Positions 14,387 through 23,041 of a stretch of 23,935 nucleotides of DNA are shown here, piece by piece. How positions within the stretch are numbered: position 1 is the first letter of the stretch; every line of letters begins with the position of its first letter. The translations under genes and the position numbers were made by a program. The notes under the pieces are model-generated. The model saw only the letters and a list, made by a program, of their open reading frames with translations. It searched no databases and was not told the origin of the DNA. This DNA is from JBBRMW01 sp038239365 (GTDB lineage: Bacteria; Chloroflexota; Anaerolineae; Aggregatilineales; UBA2796): the NCBI GenBank assembly GCA_038239365.1, contig JBBSEU010000051.1, forward strand, positions 1 to 23,935, written 5' to 3'.

Positions 14387-16351
14387 ATGAGTTTGGAAGC
14401 CTCCAGCCAGCGGCGGTCAACACGGCTTAGCCTTTTCATCATCGGCTTAGTCGTTATGGCCGTCGGACAACTGCAAATTTTTCGTGATCCGCCGCTTGAG
14501 TGGCTCAATGGTGGCTACCTGCTGCTGCTGGTGGGACTCGGCTGTGTTCTGGTGGCGATCCGAAAGCTGACCGTTTACCCAGATTTGCCGCTCGTTACCC
14601 CTATGCTTCGCCCGCCTGTCCGCATCAAACGGTTCTGGCTCGGCGTGTCGATTGCGCTAAGCGGCTTTATCGCGCTGCGTTCTGTCACAACCCCACCGGT
14701 TGCCTATTTGGGAGAATATTTGCTGGTGTGGGCACTGGCGATTATGGCGCTCTTGTGGGCAGTCCGAATGCCAAATGCTGAGCAGACCGATCAAACCGCC
14801 TTGCACCGCTGGGAATATGGCTTGCTGGTTGGCTTATTTGTTGTTGGCTTCCTTATTCGCGGAACTGCTCTGGAAACCATGCCCGCCTTTCTGGATCAGG
14901 ATGAAGCGTATTTCGCGCAGCAGGGCGCTTATTCGAGAGTGGCCGATCATTTTCTGGTTGATCCGTTTGCGCCGGGTTTTCACTCCTACGCACTGCTGCA
15001 CGCTTCGTTGATCAGCCTATCAACGGGTGTGTTCGGTGATACACTTCTCGGCGCGCGGCTGCCCTCAGCCATTCTGGGTACGCTTGGCGTTTTGGCGATC
15101 TATCTGCTGGGCCGCGAACTTTACCATTGGCAAGTTGGCCTCATGGCTGCTTTTTTCGCCCTGACGTGGCCTTTTCAAATCATCTTCAGTCGATTGGCGC
15201 TTAATCAACCGGGCGATCCACTTTTTGCAACGCTTGCCTTTTATTTTCTGGTGAGGGGATTGCGTCGTAACCGTTCAATAGATTTCGCCTTGAGCGGCAT
15301 TATGCTGGGCATCGCACAGCTTTTTTACCTGGGTGGCCGATTAGCAATCGTGGTTATGGCCGCCTATCTTGCTTTTTTATGGCTGCGCCGTCGCGTCCTG
15401 ATCAGCAGCCAGTGGCGTCTGATCGCGCTGATACCGCTGGCCGCCCTGATCGTGACGCTGCCCCAAAACTTCTATCAGCTTTATTTTAGACAACCAATCA
15501 CGACTCATACCGATCCCAGTATTTTTAGCGGCAGATTACAGGAAGCCATTAACGCGGGACCGACAGCAGCGCGTGAATATTTGACCAAACAATTCGGAAA
15601 CGCTTTTGAAGGACTATTTTCGGCAGCCGATCAAGGCGGCTGGTACGGCTCTGGCGCTAATTTGATGGGGCCAATTGGCGGGCCATTGCTCTTGAGCGGG
15701 TTCGTTGTTTCTCTCGGCATGGTACGCAAAAAACCGGAGTGGATACTGACGTGCGGGTGGGTACTCATGGTGATTCTGATCGGCGTTGCGTTAACAACTT
15801 ATTCGCCGCAGTATCAACGCTATTTCCCCGGCGTCTCCGCGTTGGCGCTGCTCGTCGGAATCGGCGCGACGGCGATCCTGAGTGGTGCTATCCAGCTTTT
15901 TCGATTAGCGGCTAAATCGGTCTGGTTCGTGCCCGGTCTCGCCACAGTGCTGCTGCTGGCAAATGCGATTTTCTATTTTGGAATTTATATCCCGACTGGG
16001 CGCTATATCGACAATCGCCCGAACCGAATCACCAACCGGGTTGCTCAGGATATGCTGGCGGCTTACGATGCCGGAAAACAAATCTTTTTGCTGGATCGTT
16101 TCAATTCACCGGCGGGCAATTCAAACGTCATCAAATACTTCATGATGGGCAAACCGTACACGCTCATCTATGATGATGCGACAGAAGCGGCCTACAAAGC
16201 GATTGATCCAGAGAAGCCGTATTTGTTCATCATCGTACCCGCCCGTATTCGTGAAATGGATGATCTCATTCGACTGCTGCCTAGCGGAAATCCGTCGTAT
16301 GTGATTGTGCCCGGCGAAGACAGCCCGGCGTATTACAAATACGAACGCTGA
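14387..16351 (+). CDS. GT-C membrane glycosyltransferase (GT39/GT83, ArnT/PMT-like)
   Basis: A 654-residue multi-pass membrane protein with at least ten strong hydrophobic segments and a soluble C-terminal part after about 560. The luminal acidic motif D170-Q-D172-E173 in FLDQDEAYFAQ is placed as in the first periplasmic loop of ArnT/PMT-type transferases, where the aspartate and glutamate coordinate metal and catalyse transfer. Such enzymes move a sugar from a polyprenyl-phosphate donor to lipid, protein or glycan on the outer face of the membrane. The acceptor is unknown. The start ATG lies 12 bases after the preceding stop with no clear Shine-Dalgarno, suggesting translational coupling. 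About 20 residues precede the first membrane helix. Confidence 0.85.
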   Translation: MSLEASSQRRSTRLSLFIIGLVVMAVGQLQIFRDPPLEWLNGGYLLLLVGLGCVLVAIRKLTVYPDLPLVTPMLRPPVRIKRFWLGVSIALSGFIALRSVTTPPVAYLGEYLLVWALAIMALLWAVRMPNAEQTDQTALHRWEYGLLVGLFVVGFLIRGTALETMPAFLDQDEAYFAQQGAYSRVADHFLVDPFAPGFHSYALLHASLISLSTGVFGDTLLGARLPSAILGTLGVLAIYLLGRELYHWQVGLMAAFFALTWPFQIIFSRLALNQPGDPLFATLAFYFLVRGLRRNRSIDFALSGIMLGIAQLFYLGGRLAIVVMAAYLAFLWLRRRVLISSQWRLIALIPLAALIVTLPQNFYQLYFRQPITTHTDPSIFSGRLQEAINAGPTAAREYLTKQFGNAFEGLFSAADQGGWYGSGANLMGPIGGPLLLSGFVVSLGMVRKKPEWILTCGWVLMVILIGVALTTYSPQYQRYFPGVSALALLVGIGATAILSGAIQLFRLAAKSVWFVPGLATVLLLANAIFYFGIYIPTGRYIDNRPNRITNRVAQDMLAAYDAGKQIFLLDRFNSPAGNSNVIKYFMMGKPYTLIYDDATEAAYKAIDPEKPYLFIIVPARIREMDDLIRLLPSGNPSYVIVPGEDSPAYYKYER

Positions 16352-16423
16352 ACGGATGGCGGGGCATGGTAAACTATTCGCTCTTAGTCAGGCAGAGCAA
16401 GCGATTTTGGGAGAAGCAGTATT

Positions 16424-18334
16424 TTGTCACTTGGCACTATCATTGAACACCTTGCGGCGCGTATCGAACGGAACAGTGCGCCCTATTCAATTCCTGGTCT
16501 ATGGATCGACGGTGAAAGTACCGCCGCGCAGAAGGTCAATCCGTATCAGTTTTACCATGCGCGGCTGAGTGAGATCGCGGTGCGTGAACCCGAACCCTTA
16601 ATCGAGGGTAGGCCGGGCGGCGACTGGTCAGCGAATGCGATCATCTACAATCTGTTTCCGCGCGTCACGACAGCTTTTGATCACGCCGGGGATGGCACGT
16701 TGAGCATCGGCGCGAATGCTGACGGCTGGCGCGAAACGGGGACACTGCTCAAATGTATTGCCATTTTGCCGTACATTCGCGGGATGGGCTTCAATACGGT
16801 TCATCTGCTGCCGATTACCGCCGTTGGGCAGGATGGCAAAAAGGGTAATCTGGGATCGCCGTATGGGATTCGCAATCCGCTGCGGCTGGATGAAAATCTG
16901 AACGAACCGGCACTTGAATTGACGGCTGAGCAGTTGTTCGCCGGGTTCGTCGAGGCCGCGCATCGCCTCGGCTTACGGGTGATCATGGAGTTTGTGCTGC
17001 GAACCTCGTCTAAAGATGGGGATTGGATCGCGGAACATCCAGAATGGTATTACTGGATTAAAGAGAGTGTTCCGGATCGGCTGCCCGGTTCAGCCGATGC
17101 GAACGCCTATGGCAACCCGATCTTTCCGGGCGATGTGCTGGGCTTGGTCAAGGCGAAAGTGAACGGGGGCGATCTGTGCCATTTGCCGCCGCCACCGGAG
17201 TCGTATCGCGCTATGTTCACCGTGCCGCCGCGCCCCGAAGCGATCAGGATGGAGAATGGGCGTTATATCGGTACGCTAGAAGATGGTACGCGCGTGCGAA
17301 TTCCGGGCGCGTTCTCGGACTGGCCGCCGGATGACAATCAACCGCCCTGGGGCGATGTTACGTTTTTGCGGATGTATAACCATCCCGATTTCAACTACAT
17401 CGCCTATAACACGCTCCGCATGTATGACGAGCGTTCGGCACAACCGGAGTATCGCAATGAGCCGCTCTGGAATGCGATCATCGGCGTGATTCCTTATTAT
17501 CAGAACACGTTTGGGATCGATGGCGTCATGATCGATATGGGTCATGCGCTGCCAATGACGCTCAAACAGCGCGTGGTTTCGGCAGCGCGGGCGATCAATC
17601 CTGACTTTGCGTTTTGGGACGAGAATTTTTCGATCTCCGGGCAGAGTCGCGCTGAAGGCTATAATGCGGTAATGGGCTACTGGCTGTTCGATCTGCACCG
17701 CCCCGATAAAGTGCGTGATATGTTGAACAGCATGGCGCACTATCCCTACCCGATCCGGTTCTTTGCCGCGCCCGAAAACCATAACACACCGCGCGCAGCC
17801 TCACGTTCGGGTGGCTTGGACTACGCGCGTTATGGCCTGACGATCAGTGCCTTGATTCCGGGAATGCCGTTCATTCTGAGTGGCTTTGAACTGGGTGAGA
17901 CGCAGCCGATCAACACCGGGCTTGGCTTTTCAAGTGAGATGCTGGCAAAATATCCGTCGGATGAACTGCCGTTGTTCAGCGCCTATGCGTTCGATTGGAC
18001 GCGCCCGGTCAATCTGGTGGCTGATGTGCGACGGGCGCTCAGTTTGAGAAATTGGTACAGCTTTCTGAATGATGATAGCCCAACCACTTTTGCGATAGGC
18101 TACTCGGATAATGCGGATATTCTGGTCTTCACGCGCTGCGAAGGCGATAGCCAACTCAATGTGATCGCCAACATGGATGTGCTTGAGACGAGTCGGGGGC
18201 GGGCGGTGTTGGCTATTGATAGCCGTCCGGCAGTGGGCGTGTATGGGATCGCCGGGATGGTATCGTTGAATGATGAAATACTGGTCAATGTGTCGCTCTC
18301 ACCCGGTCAGGTGATCATCGTCGAGCAAGGCTAG
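16424..18334 (+). CDS. GH13 maltosyltransferase-like protein with substituted catalytic motifs
   Basis: A 636-residue alpha-amylase-superfamily protein, close in size to the Thermotoga maltosyltransferase and, by recollection of that family, similar through its N-terminal part (VNPYQF, WRETGTLLK, EHPEWYYWIK). The nucleophile Asp371 in GIDGVMIDMGHALP and acid/base Glu400 in FWDEN are present. The usual Arg two residues before the nucleophile is Met369, and the region IV Asp (NHD) is Asn454 in ENHNTPR. Those two residues are nearly invariant in active GH13 enzymes, so activity is uncertain; it could be an altered transferase, a binding protein or an inactive enzyme. No signal peptide is present. 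It starts at TTG 16424 with GGGAG about ten bases upstream, and no earlier in-frame start is available after the upstream stop at 16385-16387. Its last 36 bases overlap selB convergently. Confidence 0.86.
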   Translation: MSLGTIIEHLAARIERNSAPYSIPGLWIDGESTAAQKVNPYQFYHARLSEIAVREPEPLIEGRPGGDWSANAIIYNLFPRVTTAFDHAGDGTLSIGANADGWRETGTLLKCIAILPYIRGMGFNTVHLLPITAVGQDGKKGNLGSPYGIRNPLRLDENLNEPALELTAEQLFAGFVEAAHRLGLRVIMEFVLRTSSKDGDWIAEHPEWYYWIKESVPDRLPGSADANAYGNPIFPGDVLGLVKAKVNGGDLCHLPPPPESYRAMFTVPPRPEAIRMENGRYIGTLEDGTRVRIPGAFSDWPPDDNQPPWGDVTFLRMYNHPDFNYIAYNTLRMYDERSAQPEYRNEPLWNAIIGVIPYYQNTFGIDGVMIDMGHALPMTLKQRVVSAARAINPDFAFWDENFSISGQSRAEGYNAVMGYWLFDLHRPDKVRDMLNSMAHYPYPIRFFAAPENHNTPRAASRSGGLDYARYGLTISALIPGMPFILSGFELGETQPINTGLGFSSEMLAKYPSDELPLFSAYAFDWTRPVNLVADVRRALSLRNWYSFLNDDSPTTFAIGYSDNADILVFTRCEGDSQLNVIANMDVLETSRGRAVLAIDSRPAVGVYGIAGMVSLNDEILVNVSLSPGQVIIVEQG

Positions 18335-20062
18335 CCAATCACCGGAACCGATCACATGATCGTCGCCGTCGCGCCGAGTTAGCCTCAATTGATCGAAATA
18401 TTCCAGCAGTGCCAGTGCATATTTGCGGCTGGTACTGAATTGATCACGCAAGGTTTTGACGCTGATTCGCCCGTCGTGATCAAGTATGTGGCGGGTGGCC
18501 TCGGCTAATTCATGGAAGGTTCGCGCATCAAACAACACATCAGTCGAGACCTGTACCAGATCACCGCGATCAATCAATGCGCGCAAGACGGCTTCTCCAA
18601 CAATGGCCGCCGAGTCTTTGTACGAAGGTGGGCTGTACGGCGCGGCGCTGAAGGCATTCAGCAGTCGATTGATCGCGCCGGCTTGGGTTGCACTGAACTG
18701 GATGACGTGATCAGGCAGTGCGATTTCGCCATTGCGCGCTACCTGTACGACCCTCTGATCTATGCAGCGCGTCAGAAATACTCGAAAATCGGCGCGTTCC
18801 ATCTTGAGTCGCGTTCGCAAGGCTTCGGTACTTAATCCCAGACGGAGCGGCTCGGCACGATGATAGCCGCTCAGAGTTCGGACCATCGCCTGCTGCGCCG
18901 ACTCGAAGGCTTCACGATCAGGATCATCTCCCTGCGCGAGTCGTTCGAGGCGGTTGATCACTTCGGGGCGGAAGCGTCGCCAGCGTTTGCCCGGCGCGGT
19001 ATCAATCACCGTACCGCCGCCGATAGTCGTGCCGGGTGATGGATAGCGCAGGATGAAGCGATCCCCTTTGAGCAGTGGCATTGGCTCGGTCAGGATGAGT
19101 TGCAGCCACCCCGCCGCGCCCGGTGGGAGTGACTCATCGTTCAGCAGTCGGACGCGCGCCATTCGCTCGGCTGCGCCGCAAAACAACTTGACTTCGGCGT
19201 TGTGGCGCAGCGGGCGCGGTGCATCGGGCAAATGCCGAAACTGAACGTCAAGTCGGATTGTCGGCTGAACCCGATCTGGCAGTGTCAACAGATGACCGCG
19301 TGCTACATCGCGCTTTTCGATTCCGCTCAGGTTGAGCGCGGCGCGGCTGCCCGGCTCGGCGGAGTCGCGGGGTTGACCGTGCGCCTGAATACCTCGAATG
19401 CGCGCCCGTAATCCGCCCGGCTGCAATTCGATTTCCTGCCCGATAGTAAAGCAGCCATCGGACACTGTGCCGGTAACTACCGTCCCGAAACCGCTCACCG
19501 AAAAGACGCGATCTACCGATAGTCGTGGGCTGCCTCGATCCGGGCGTACTGGAATCTGAGCGAGTGTTGTTCGGAGCGCCGCCTGTAATTGATCGAGACC
19601 CGTTTTGTTTTTGGCGGAAACGGGGACTAGCGGCGCGTTTTCAAGGATTGTGCCGCGCGTCGTTTCGGCAATATCAAGTTTGACCAGTTCGAGCCAGTCT
19701 GCATCAGTGACGCGATCTATCTTAGTCAGCGCGATCACGCCCGCCGGAATGCCCAGTAAATCGAGAATCGCCAGATGTTCGCGGGTCTGCGGCATGATGC
19801 CTTCATCGGCGGCCACGACGAACAACACCGCGTCGATTCCACCGATCCCGGCCAGCATATTTTCAATAAAATCGCGGTGACCGGGTACGTCAATAATGCT
19901 CACCTCACCGACGCCCGGCAAATCAAAGTGCGCGAAACCCAGGTCAATGGTCATTTCGCGCGCTTTTTCCTCTTTGAGTCGATCTGGATCGATTCCGGTC
20001 AACGCCCGAACCAGCGTCGATTTGCCGTGATCGACATGCCCCGCCGTGCCAATAACGCGCAC
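18299..20062 (-). CDS. selB: Selenocysteine-specific elongation factor SelB
   Basis: A 587-residue translational GTPase that brings Sec-tRNA(Sec) to in-frame UGA codons marked by a SECIS. G1 GHVDHGKS at 8-15, the G2 threonine in MTID (38), G3 DVPGH at 58-62, G4 TKID at 113-116 and G5 SAK at 149-151 are all intact. EF-Tu-like domains II-III follow, then winged-helix repeats from about 400 to the end that would bind the SECIS hairpin. Length is close to typical bacterial SelB. Start GTG 20062 lies six bases after the stop of the CoA-binding gene, with no strong Shine-Dalgarno, so coupled translation is likely. No selA, selC or selD is seen in this window, and I found no UGA-interrupted gene here. 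Confidence 0.94.
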   Translation of the reverse strand: MRVIGTAGHVDHGKSTLVRALTGIDPDRLKEEKAREMTIDLGFAHFDLPGVGEVSIIDVPGHRDFIENMLAGIGGIDAVLFVVAADEGIMPQTREHLAILDLLGIPAGVIALTKIDRVTDADWLELVKLDIAETTRGTILENAPLVPVSAKNKTGLDQLQAALRTTLAQIPVRPDRGSPRLSVDRVFSVSGFGTVVTGTVSDGCFTIGQEIELQPGGLRARIRGIQAHGQPRDSAEPGSRAALNLSGIEKRDVARGHLLTLPDRVQPTIRLDVQFRHLPDAPRPLRHNAEVKLFCGAAERMARVRLLNDESLPPGAAGWLQLILTEPMPLLKGDRFILRYPSPGTTIGGGTVIDTAPGKRWRRFRPEVINRLERLAQGDDPDREAFESAQQAMVRTLSGYHRAEPLRLGLSTEALRTRLKMERADFRVFLTRCIDQRVVQVARNGEIALPDHVIQFSATQAGAINRLLNAFSAAPYSPPSYKDSAAIVGEAVLRALIDRGDLVQVSTDVLFDARTFHELAEATRHILDHDGRISVKTLRDQFSTSRKYALALLEYFDQLRLTRRDGDDHVIGSGDWLALLDDDHLTG

Positions 20063-20068
20063 TTTGAT

Positions 20069-20500
20069 TTAGCCGCGCACCATGCCCTTGAACAATCGCT
20101 CGTGTTCGGTGCGGATACACAAATCCTGTGCGAAGTTAAGCCCGGCGTCGAGGGCTTTGCGGCGTGCTTCATCATTGATCACTTCAAGCTGCGCCCAGAC
20201 GGTTTTCGCGCCAATGGCGATTGCCTCGTCTACGATTCCCGGTAGATATTCGGACTTGCGGAACACATCCACAATATCGACAGGGACGGGGATTTCGCTG
20301 AGTGAGGCATAGACCGGTTCGCCGTCCACGTCGTCGATGTTCGGGTTGACGTTGTAGACCGTGTAACCCGCGTTGAGCAGGTATTCGCCTACCTGATAGC
20401 TCGAATAGTAGTGATCGTTTGAGCGCCCGACAATCGCAATCACCGGTGAGTGCAGCAGCACTTCGTGGCGGGCGTGTTCGTCCTGATTTAGATCGGCCAT
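20069..20500 (-). CDS. CoA-binding-domain protein (YccU-like)
   Basis: A 143-residue Rossmann-fold protein (CoA_binding_2 type, PF13380-like). From the N-terminus: a glycine-rich strand-loop VIAIVGRSND, then GYTVYNVNPN, VDIVDVFRKSEY, AKTVWAQLEV and a C-terminal CIRTEH, all in the order expected for YccU relatives that bind CoA or a similar nucleotide; the enzymatic role is unknown. ATG 20500 is preferred, with GAGGG nine bases upstream; longer in-frame starts add a hydrophobic, non-conserved extension. It is 67 bases downstream of the membrane-protein gene and six bases before selB. Confidence 0.87.
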   Translation of the reverse strand: MADLNQDEHARHEVLLHSPVIAIVGRSNDHYYSSYQVGEYLLNAGYTVYNVNPNIDDVDGEPVYASLSEIPVPVDIVDVFRKSEYLPGIVDEAIAIGAKTVWAQLEVINDEARRKALDAGLNFAQDLCIRTEHERLFKGMVRG

Positions 20501-20567
20501 CGCTTGATACCCTCTAATACAATTGAACATGATTATGCTCAAGAGTACCGCGTTTGAACAGCCCTGA

Positions 20568-21158
20568 TCAGGAAGCGTGTGGTGTGGATGTGGGCAAATA
20601 GAGGCGGTAGGGCGCGATCAACCACTGCGTCAAGTGACCGTTCAATTCGTTGACCAGCGGGGCGGGACTGCCGGGGATGGCCGCCAACAGGACATTCGAG
20701 AACTGGCGGATCGGATAGGTTTTATATTTTTCGCTGAGGCTGGCGGCGAAGGCTGCCGCGCCCGCCTGTGAAGCCGTGTCGTAGCCGAGCAGCAGAAACG
20801 TCGCCTTGTCTTTATCGCGCTGCACATTGAACTGAATTTCGGCATTGGCTTTCCAGAATGTGCCGGGCGGAGTCAGCGTTTGCACATTCGAGACGGGCAC
20901 ATTGAGCGATTTCAAGTGTGCCAGCGTATCCGCCACACTGACCGCAGGCAATGACGCGAAGGTAATGGTGGGCTGTGACGCGCCTGCCTGCCCCAACGCG
21001 ATTAGCCCACTACCCAGGCAGATGATCAGCATCAGCGCCGCTGCACCAATAACGGTTATTGTTTGCCGACGAGTCCAGCCCGTGCGATCCTCAATGGCGA
21101 TCATGGTCAGTGTGGCGCGCTTTTCGCCGGGCAAAAGTTCGGGCGGGCGTGACTTCAC
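20568..21158 (-). CDS. Small membrane-anchored protein coupled to a pilin-like gene
   Basis: A 196-residue protein starting at GTG 21158, four bases after GGAGG and overlapping the pilin-like gene's stop as GTGA. A short cytoplasmic N-terminus (1-32) precedes one membrane segment at about 34-56; the outside part (57-196) begins with a Ser/Pro/Thr-poor linker and continues as an alpha/beta domain with WKANAEIQFNV, LLLGYDT and a C-terminal LTQWLIAPYRL. No family is recognised. Coupling to the Flp-pilin-like gene suggests a minor pilin or assembly partner, but that rests on context alone. Confidence 0.75.
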   Translation of the reverse strand: MKSRPPELLPGEKRATLTMIAIEDRTGWTRRQTITVIGAAALMLIICLGSGLIALGQAGASQPTITFASLPAVSVADTLAHLKSLNVPVSNVQTLTPPGTFWKANAEIQFNVQRDKDKATFLLLGYDTASQAGAAAFAASLSEKYKTYPIRQFSNVLLAAIPGSPAPLVNELNGHLTQWLIAPYRLYLPTSTPHAS

Positions 21159-21619
21159 CGCGCCTCCAACGTGAGCGGTGCTTCGGCCAGCGAACCTTCT
21201 TTGCCCTGAATAACCACCGACCTGGGGCACAGGCTCAGATCGGCAGCCGTTGAACTGATCATCGGGTGATAAACGAAGCGTCCGGGCGTGCCGTTGACCT
21301 CGACGACCATCAAGCCGAACTGATTGCTGCCTGTCAGATCGCTAATGTCCATGCCGCCATAGGTGCCCGTGACGTACAACCCCGTCTGATGCGTGGCCGC
21401 GACACTGATGCACGGCGCGGAGTCGATGGTGATGTAGTGCCCGCCCTGGGTATCGTGCTTCGCGCCGAGTGCCCCGGCCACCAACCCGAAGATGCGCTGA
21501 TCGGCCAACCCAATCCCGAACGCGATGACGATCACAACAATCGCCACTAGTCCGAGGATAAGCGCATATTCGCCGAGGGATTGGGCACGTTGTGGTTTAC
21601 GATAAAAGTCTGAACACAT
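21155..21619 (-). CDS. Flp/Tad-pilin-like protein with an extended C-terminal domain
   Basis: A 154-residue protein. Its N-terminal RAQSLGEYALILGLVAIVVI (11-30) matches class III prepilins: E17-Y18 at positions +5/+6 and a following hydrophobic helix to about residue 37. The residue at the presumed cleavage site is Ala12 instead of the usual Gly. Flp pilins are typically under 80 residues, so the remaining ~110 residues form a distinct C-terminal domain with two cysteines (Cys70 and Cys131) that could form a disulfide in the exposed part. The start ATG 21619 lacks a good Shine-Dalgarno and lies 19 bases after the propeller gene's stop. It is followed by the GTGA-coupled membrane protein. It could be a TadE-like minor pilin or a cell-surface anchor. 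Confidence 0.75.
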   Translation of the reverse strand: MCSDFYRKPQRAQSLGEYALILGLVAIVVIVIAFGIGLADQRIFGLVAGALGAKHDTQGGHYITIDSAPCISVAATHQTGLYVTGTYGGMDISDLTGSNQFGLMVVEVNGTPGRFVYHPMISSTAADLSLCPRSVVIQGKEGSLAEAPLTLEAR

Positions 21620-21638
21620 AAATTCAGAGACGATTCCT

Positions 21639-23027
21639 TTACTTAGATATGGTAGGCGTTAAGCATTGGGCTGAACTGCTGGACTTACTTTGCTCTTGAC
21701 CATCACCTAGATAAATTACAATATTGTCCGGTTCTTTGACCACGTTTGTCTTGAGGATTACTTCTCCAGGATGGTTATTAACAGCAGCGGGTATGGTCAG
21801 TTTTCCTACTTTTTGCGGAATAGAGTCCAGAATTTCCCAAGATAATGAAACATCGTAAGCGTTTACATTTATTATTTTCCATATTCTATATTCTTTGGGA
21901 CTAGGAGAACACTCGGCGCTCAACAATAACGCCTGTGGTTTGAGTGTAGCTGTGGCTACCTTGCGGGGAGTAATTCGCAACATTGTGCCAGTTACAATGT
22001 CTAAAAGAAACACTTTGCTACTGGATTTGTTATCCGCTGTATAGATAACAACAGCTTTTTTTCCATCGGGTGAAAATACAGCCTCTTGACCGTTTACGGT
22101 TTCCAACAATTTGATGAGGCTGGTGACTTTATCGGATGCGGTATCAATTTGCAAAAGGCTATCCTTAGTGAGGATAGATGCTCGTTGAGAGTTCCCTGAA
22201 ACAAAACCGGCACTTATAGTCGTACCGCTTTTGACAGATTGAAGAATTTTGCCAGAAAAAATGCTACCTAAATTTAGCAGCACCAAATCAGATGTAATCG
22301 AGTCCTTTTTTTTAGCCATCACTAAAGCCACTTTACCGTCATAAGATAAGCTATAGGCGTCGGCAAGAACATATTCATCATTGACAATGTTCAGTTTATC
22401 AATAGGAGTTGACTTTGTATTAGCAAGCGTCTTCAAATCTAAGGTATAATAGGTTAAGGTTGTGAACTCATCAACAGTTGTTTTCAAGATAAAGTGACTA
22501 TCGTCACCACTCCAAAGTACGCTAAAACTATCAGAGCCACCTAAAAACAGTGGTGTTGCTCTACGAGACAAAATATATTGCTGTTGCAGTTGTTGATCTC
22601 TCAAAACGATTCGATCTGTGTCTGTATCGGTTTGTGTTTCCACATAAATTAAATAACGACTATTAGGTGATTTCAAGGTGAAAGTGTTTTTCAGGATGTG
22701 TAATTGTTGTCGTTCTGAGTTGGTTAATATTGGCTCAAGCGGCCACACATATTGTGCAGTTAGGGTATTCGATGAAACATCGTATTTCCACCATCTTCCT
22801 TGCGAGGAATCTGACGGAAGTTCTTTAAGAGGGATATCTCCCCCCTCATAAAAAACGATGGATTGATTGTTGAGAGACCAACTGACGCTTTTTACTTCGT
22901 CTCCAACAAAAATGGGGCTAATTTGAGTTGATTGAAACCCAAAACTGGGTGATGCAACCGCTATTAAGGTCAGAAATATAGTTGAGACTGTGAAAAAACT
23001 TAAAATCACAGTAATGCGTTTTGGCAT
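21639..23027 (-). CDS. Secreted PD40-type propeller protein, AT-rich
   Basis: A 462-residue protein from ATG 23027 (MPKRITVILSF), preferred over an ATG four codons upstream because GAGG lies six bases before it. A signal peptide is clear up to about residue 30 (ASPSFGF). Repeats with WSLNNQSIVFYEGG, PNSRYLIYVET, WSGDDSHFILKT and FSPDGKKAVVIYT form a propeller, and the last ~100 residues look like a separate all-beta domain. No catalytic signature is seen. It is noticeably AT-richer than the genes before 21,620 and poor in GATC. It lies two bases after the M23 gene if the earlier ATG is used, so the two are almost certainly co-transcribed. Confidence 0.85.
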   Translation of the reverse strand: MPKRITVILSFFTVSTIFLTLIAVASPSFGFQSTQISPIFVGDEVKSVSWSLNNQSIVFYEGGDIPLKELPSDSSQGRWWKYDVSSNTLTAQYVWPLEPILTNSERQQLHILKNTFTLKSPNSRYLIYVETQTDTDTDRIVLRDQQLQQQYILSRRATPLFLGGSDSFSVLWSGDDSHFILKTTVDEFTTLTYYTLDLKTLANTKSTPIDKLNIVNDEYVLADAYSLSYDGKVALVMAKKKDSITSDLVLLNLGSIFSGKILQSVKSGTTISAGFVSGNSQRASILTKDSLLQIDTASDKVTSLIKLLETVNGQEAVFSPDGKKAVVIYTADNKSSSKVFLLDIVTGTMLRITPRKVATATLKPQALLLSAECSPSPKEYRIWKIINVNAYDVSLSWEILDSIPQKVGKLTIPAAVNNHPGEVILKTNVVKEPDNIVIYLGDGQEQSKSSSSAQCLTPTISK

Positions 23028-23041
23028 TGTGTACCTCATTG

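Noticed and set aside
18299..20062. UGA recoding or SECIS hairpins around selB and its neighbours
   Set aside because: All nearby genes read through to their expected length without an internal UGA; nothing in this window looks like a selenoprotein.
20514..20542. Promoter for the CoA-binding/selB genes (TTGAGC-17-TATTAG)
   Set aside because: Transcription would start near 20507, downstream of the GAGGG that serves the 20500 start, so it could not be used for that gene.
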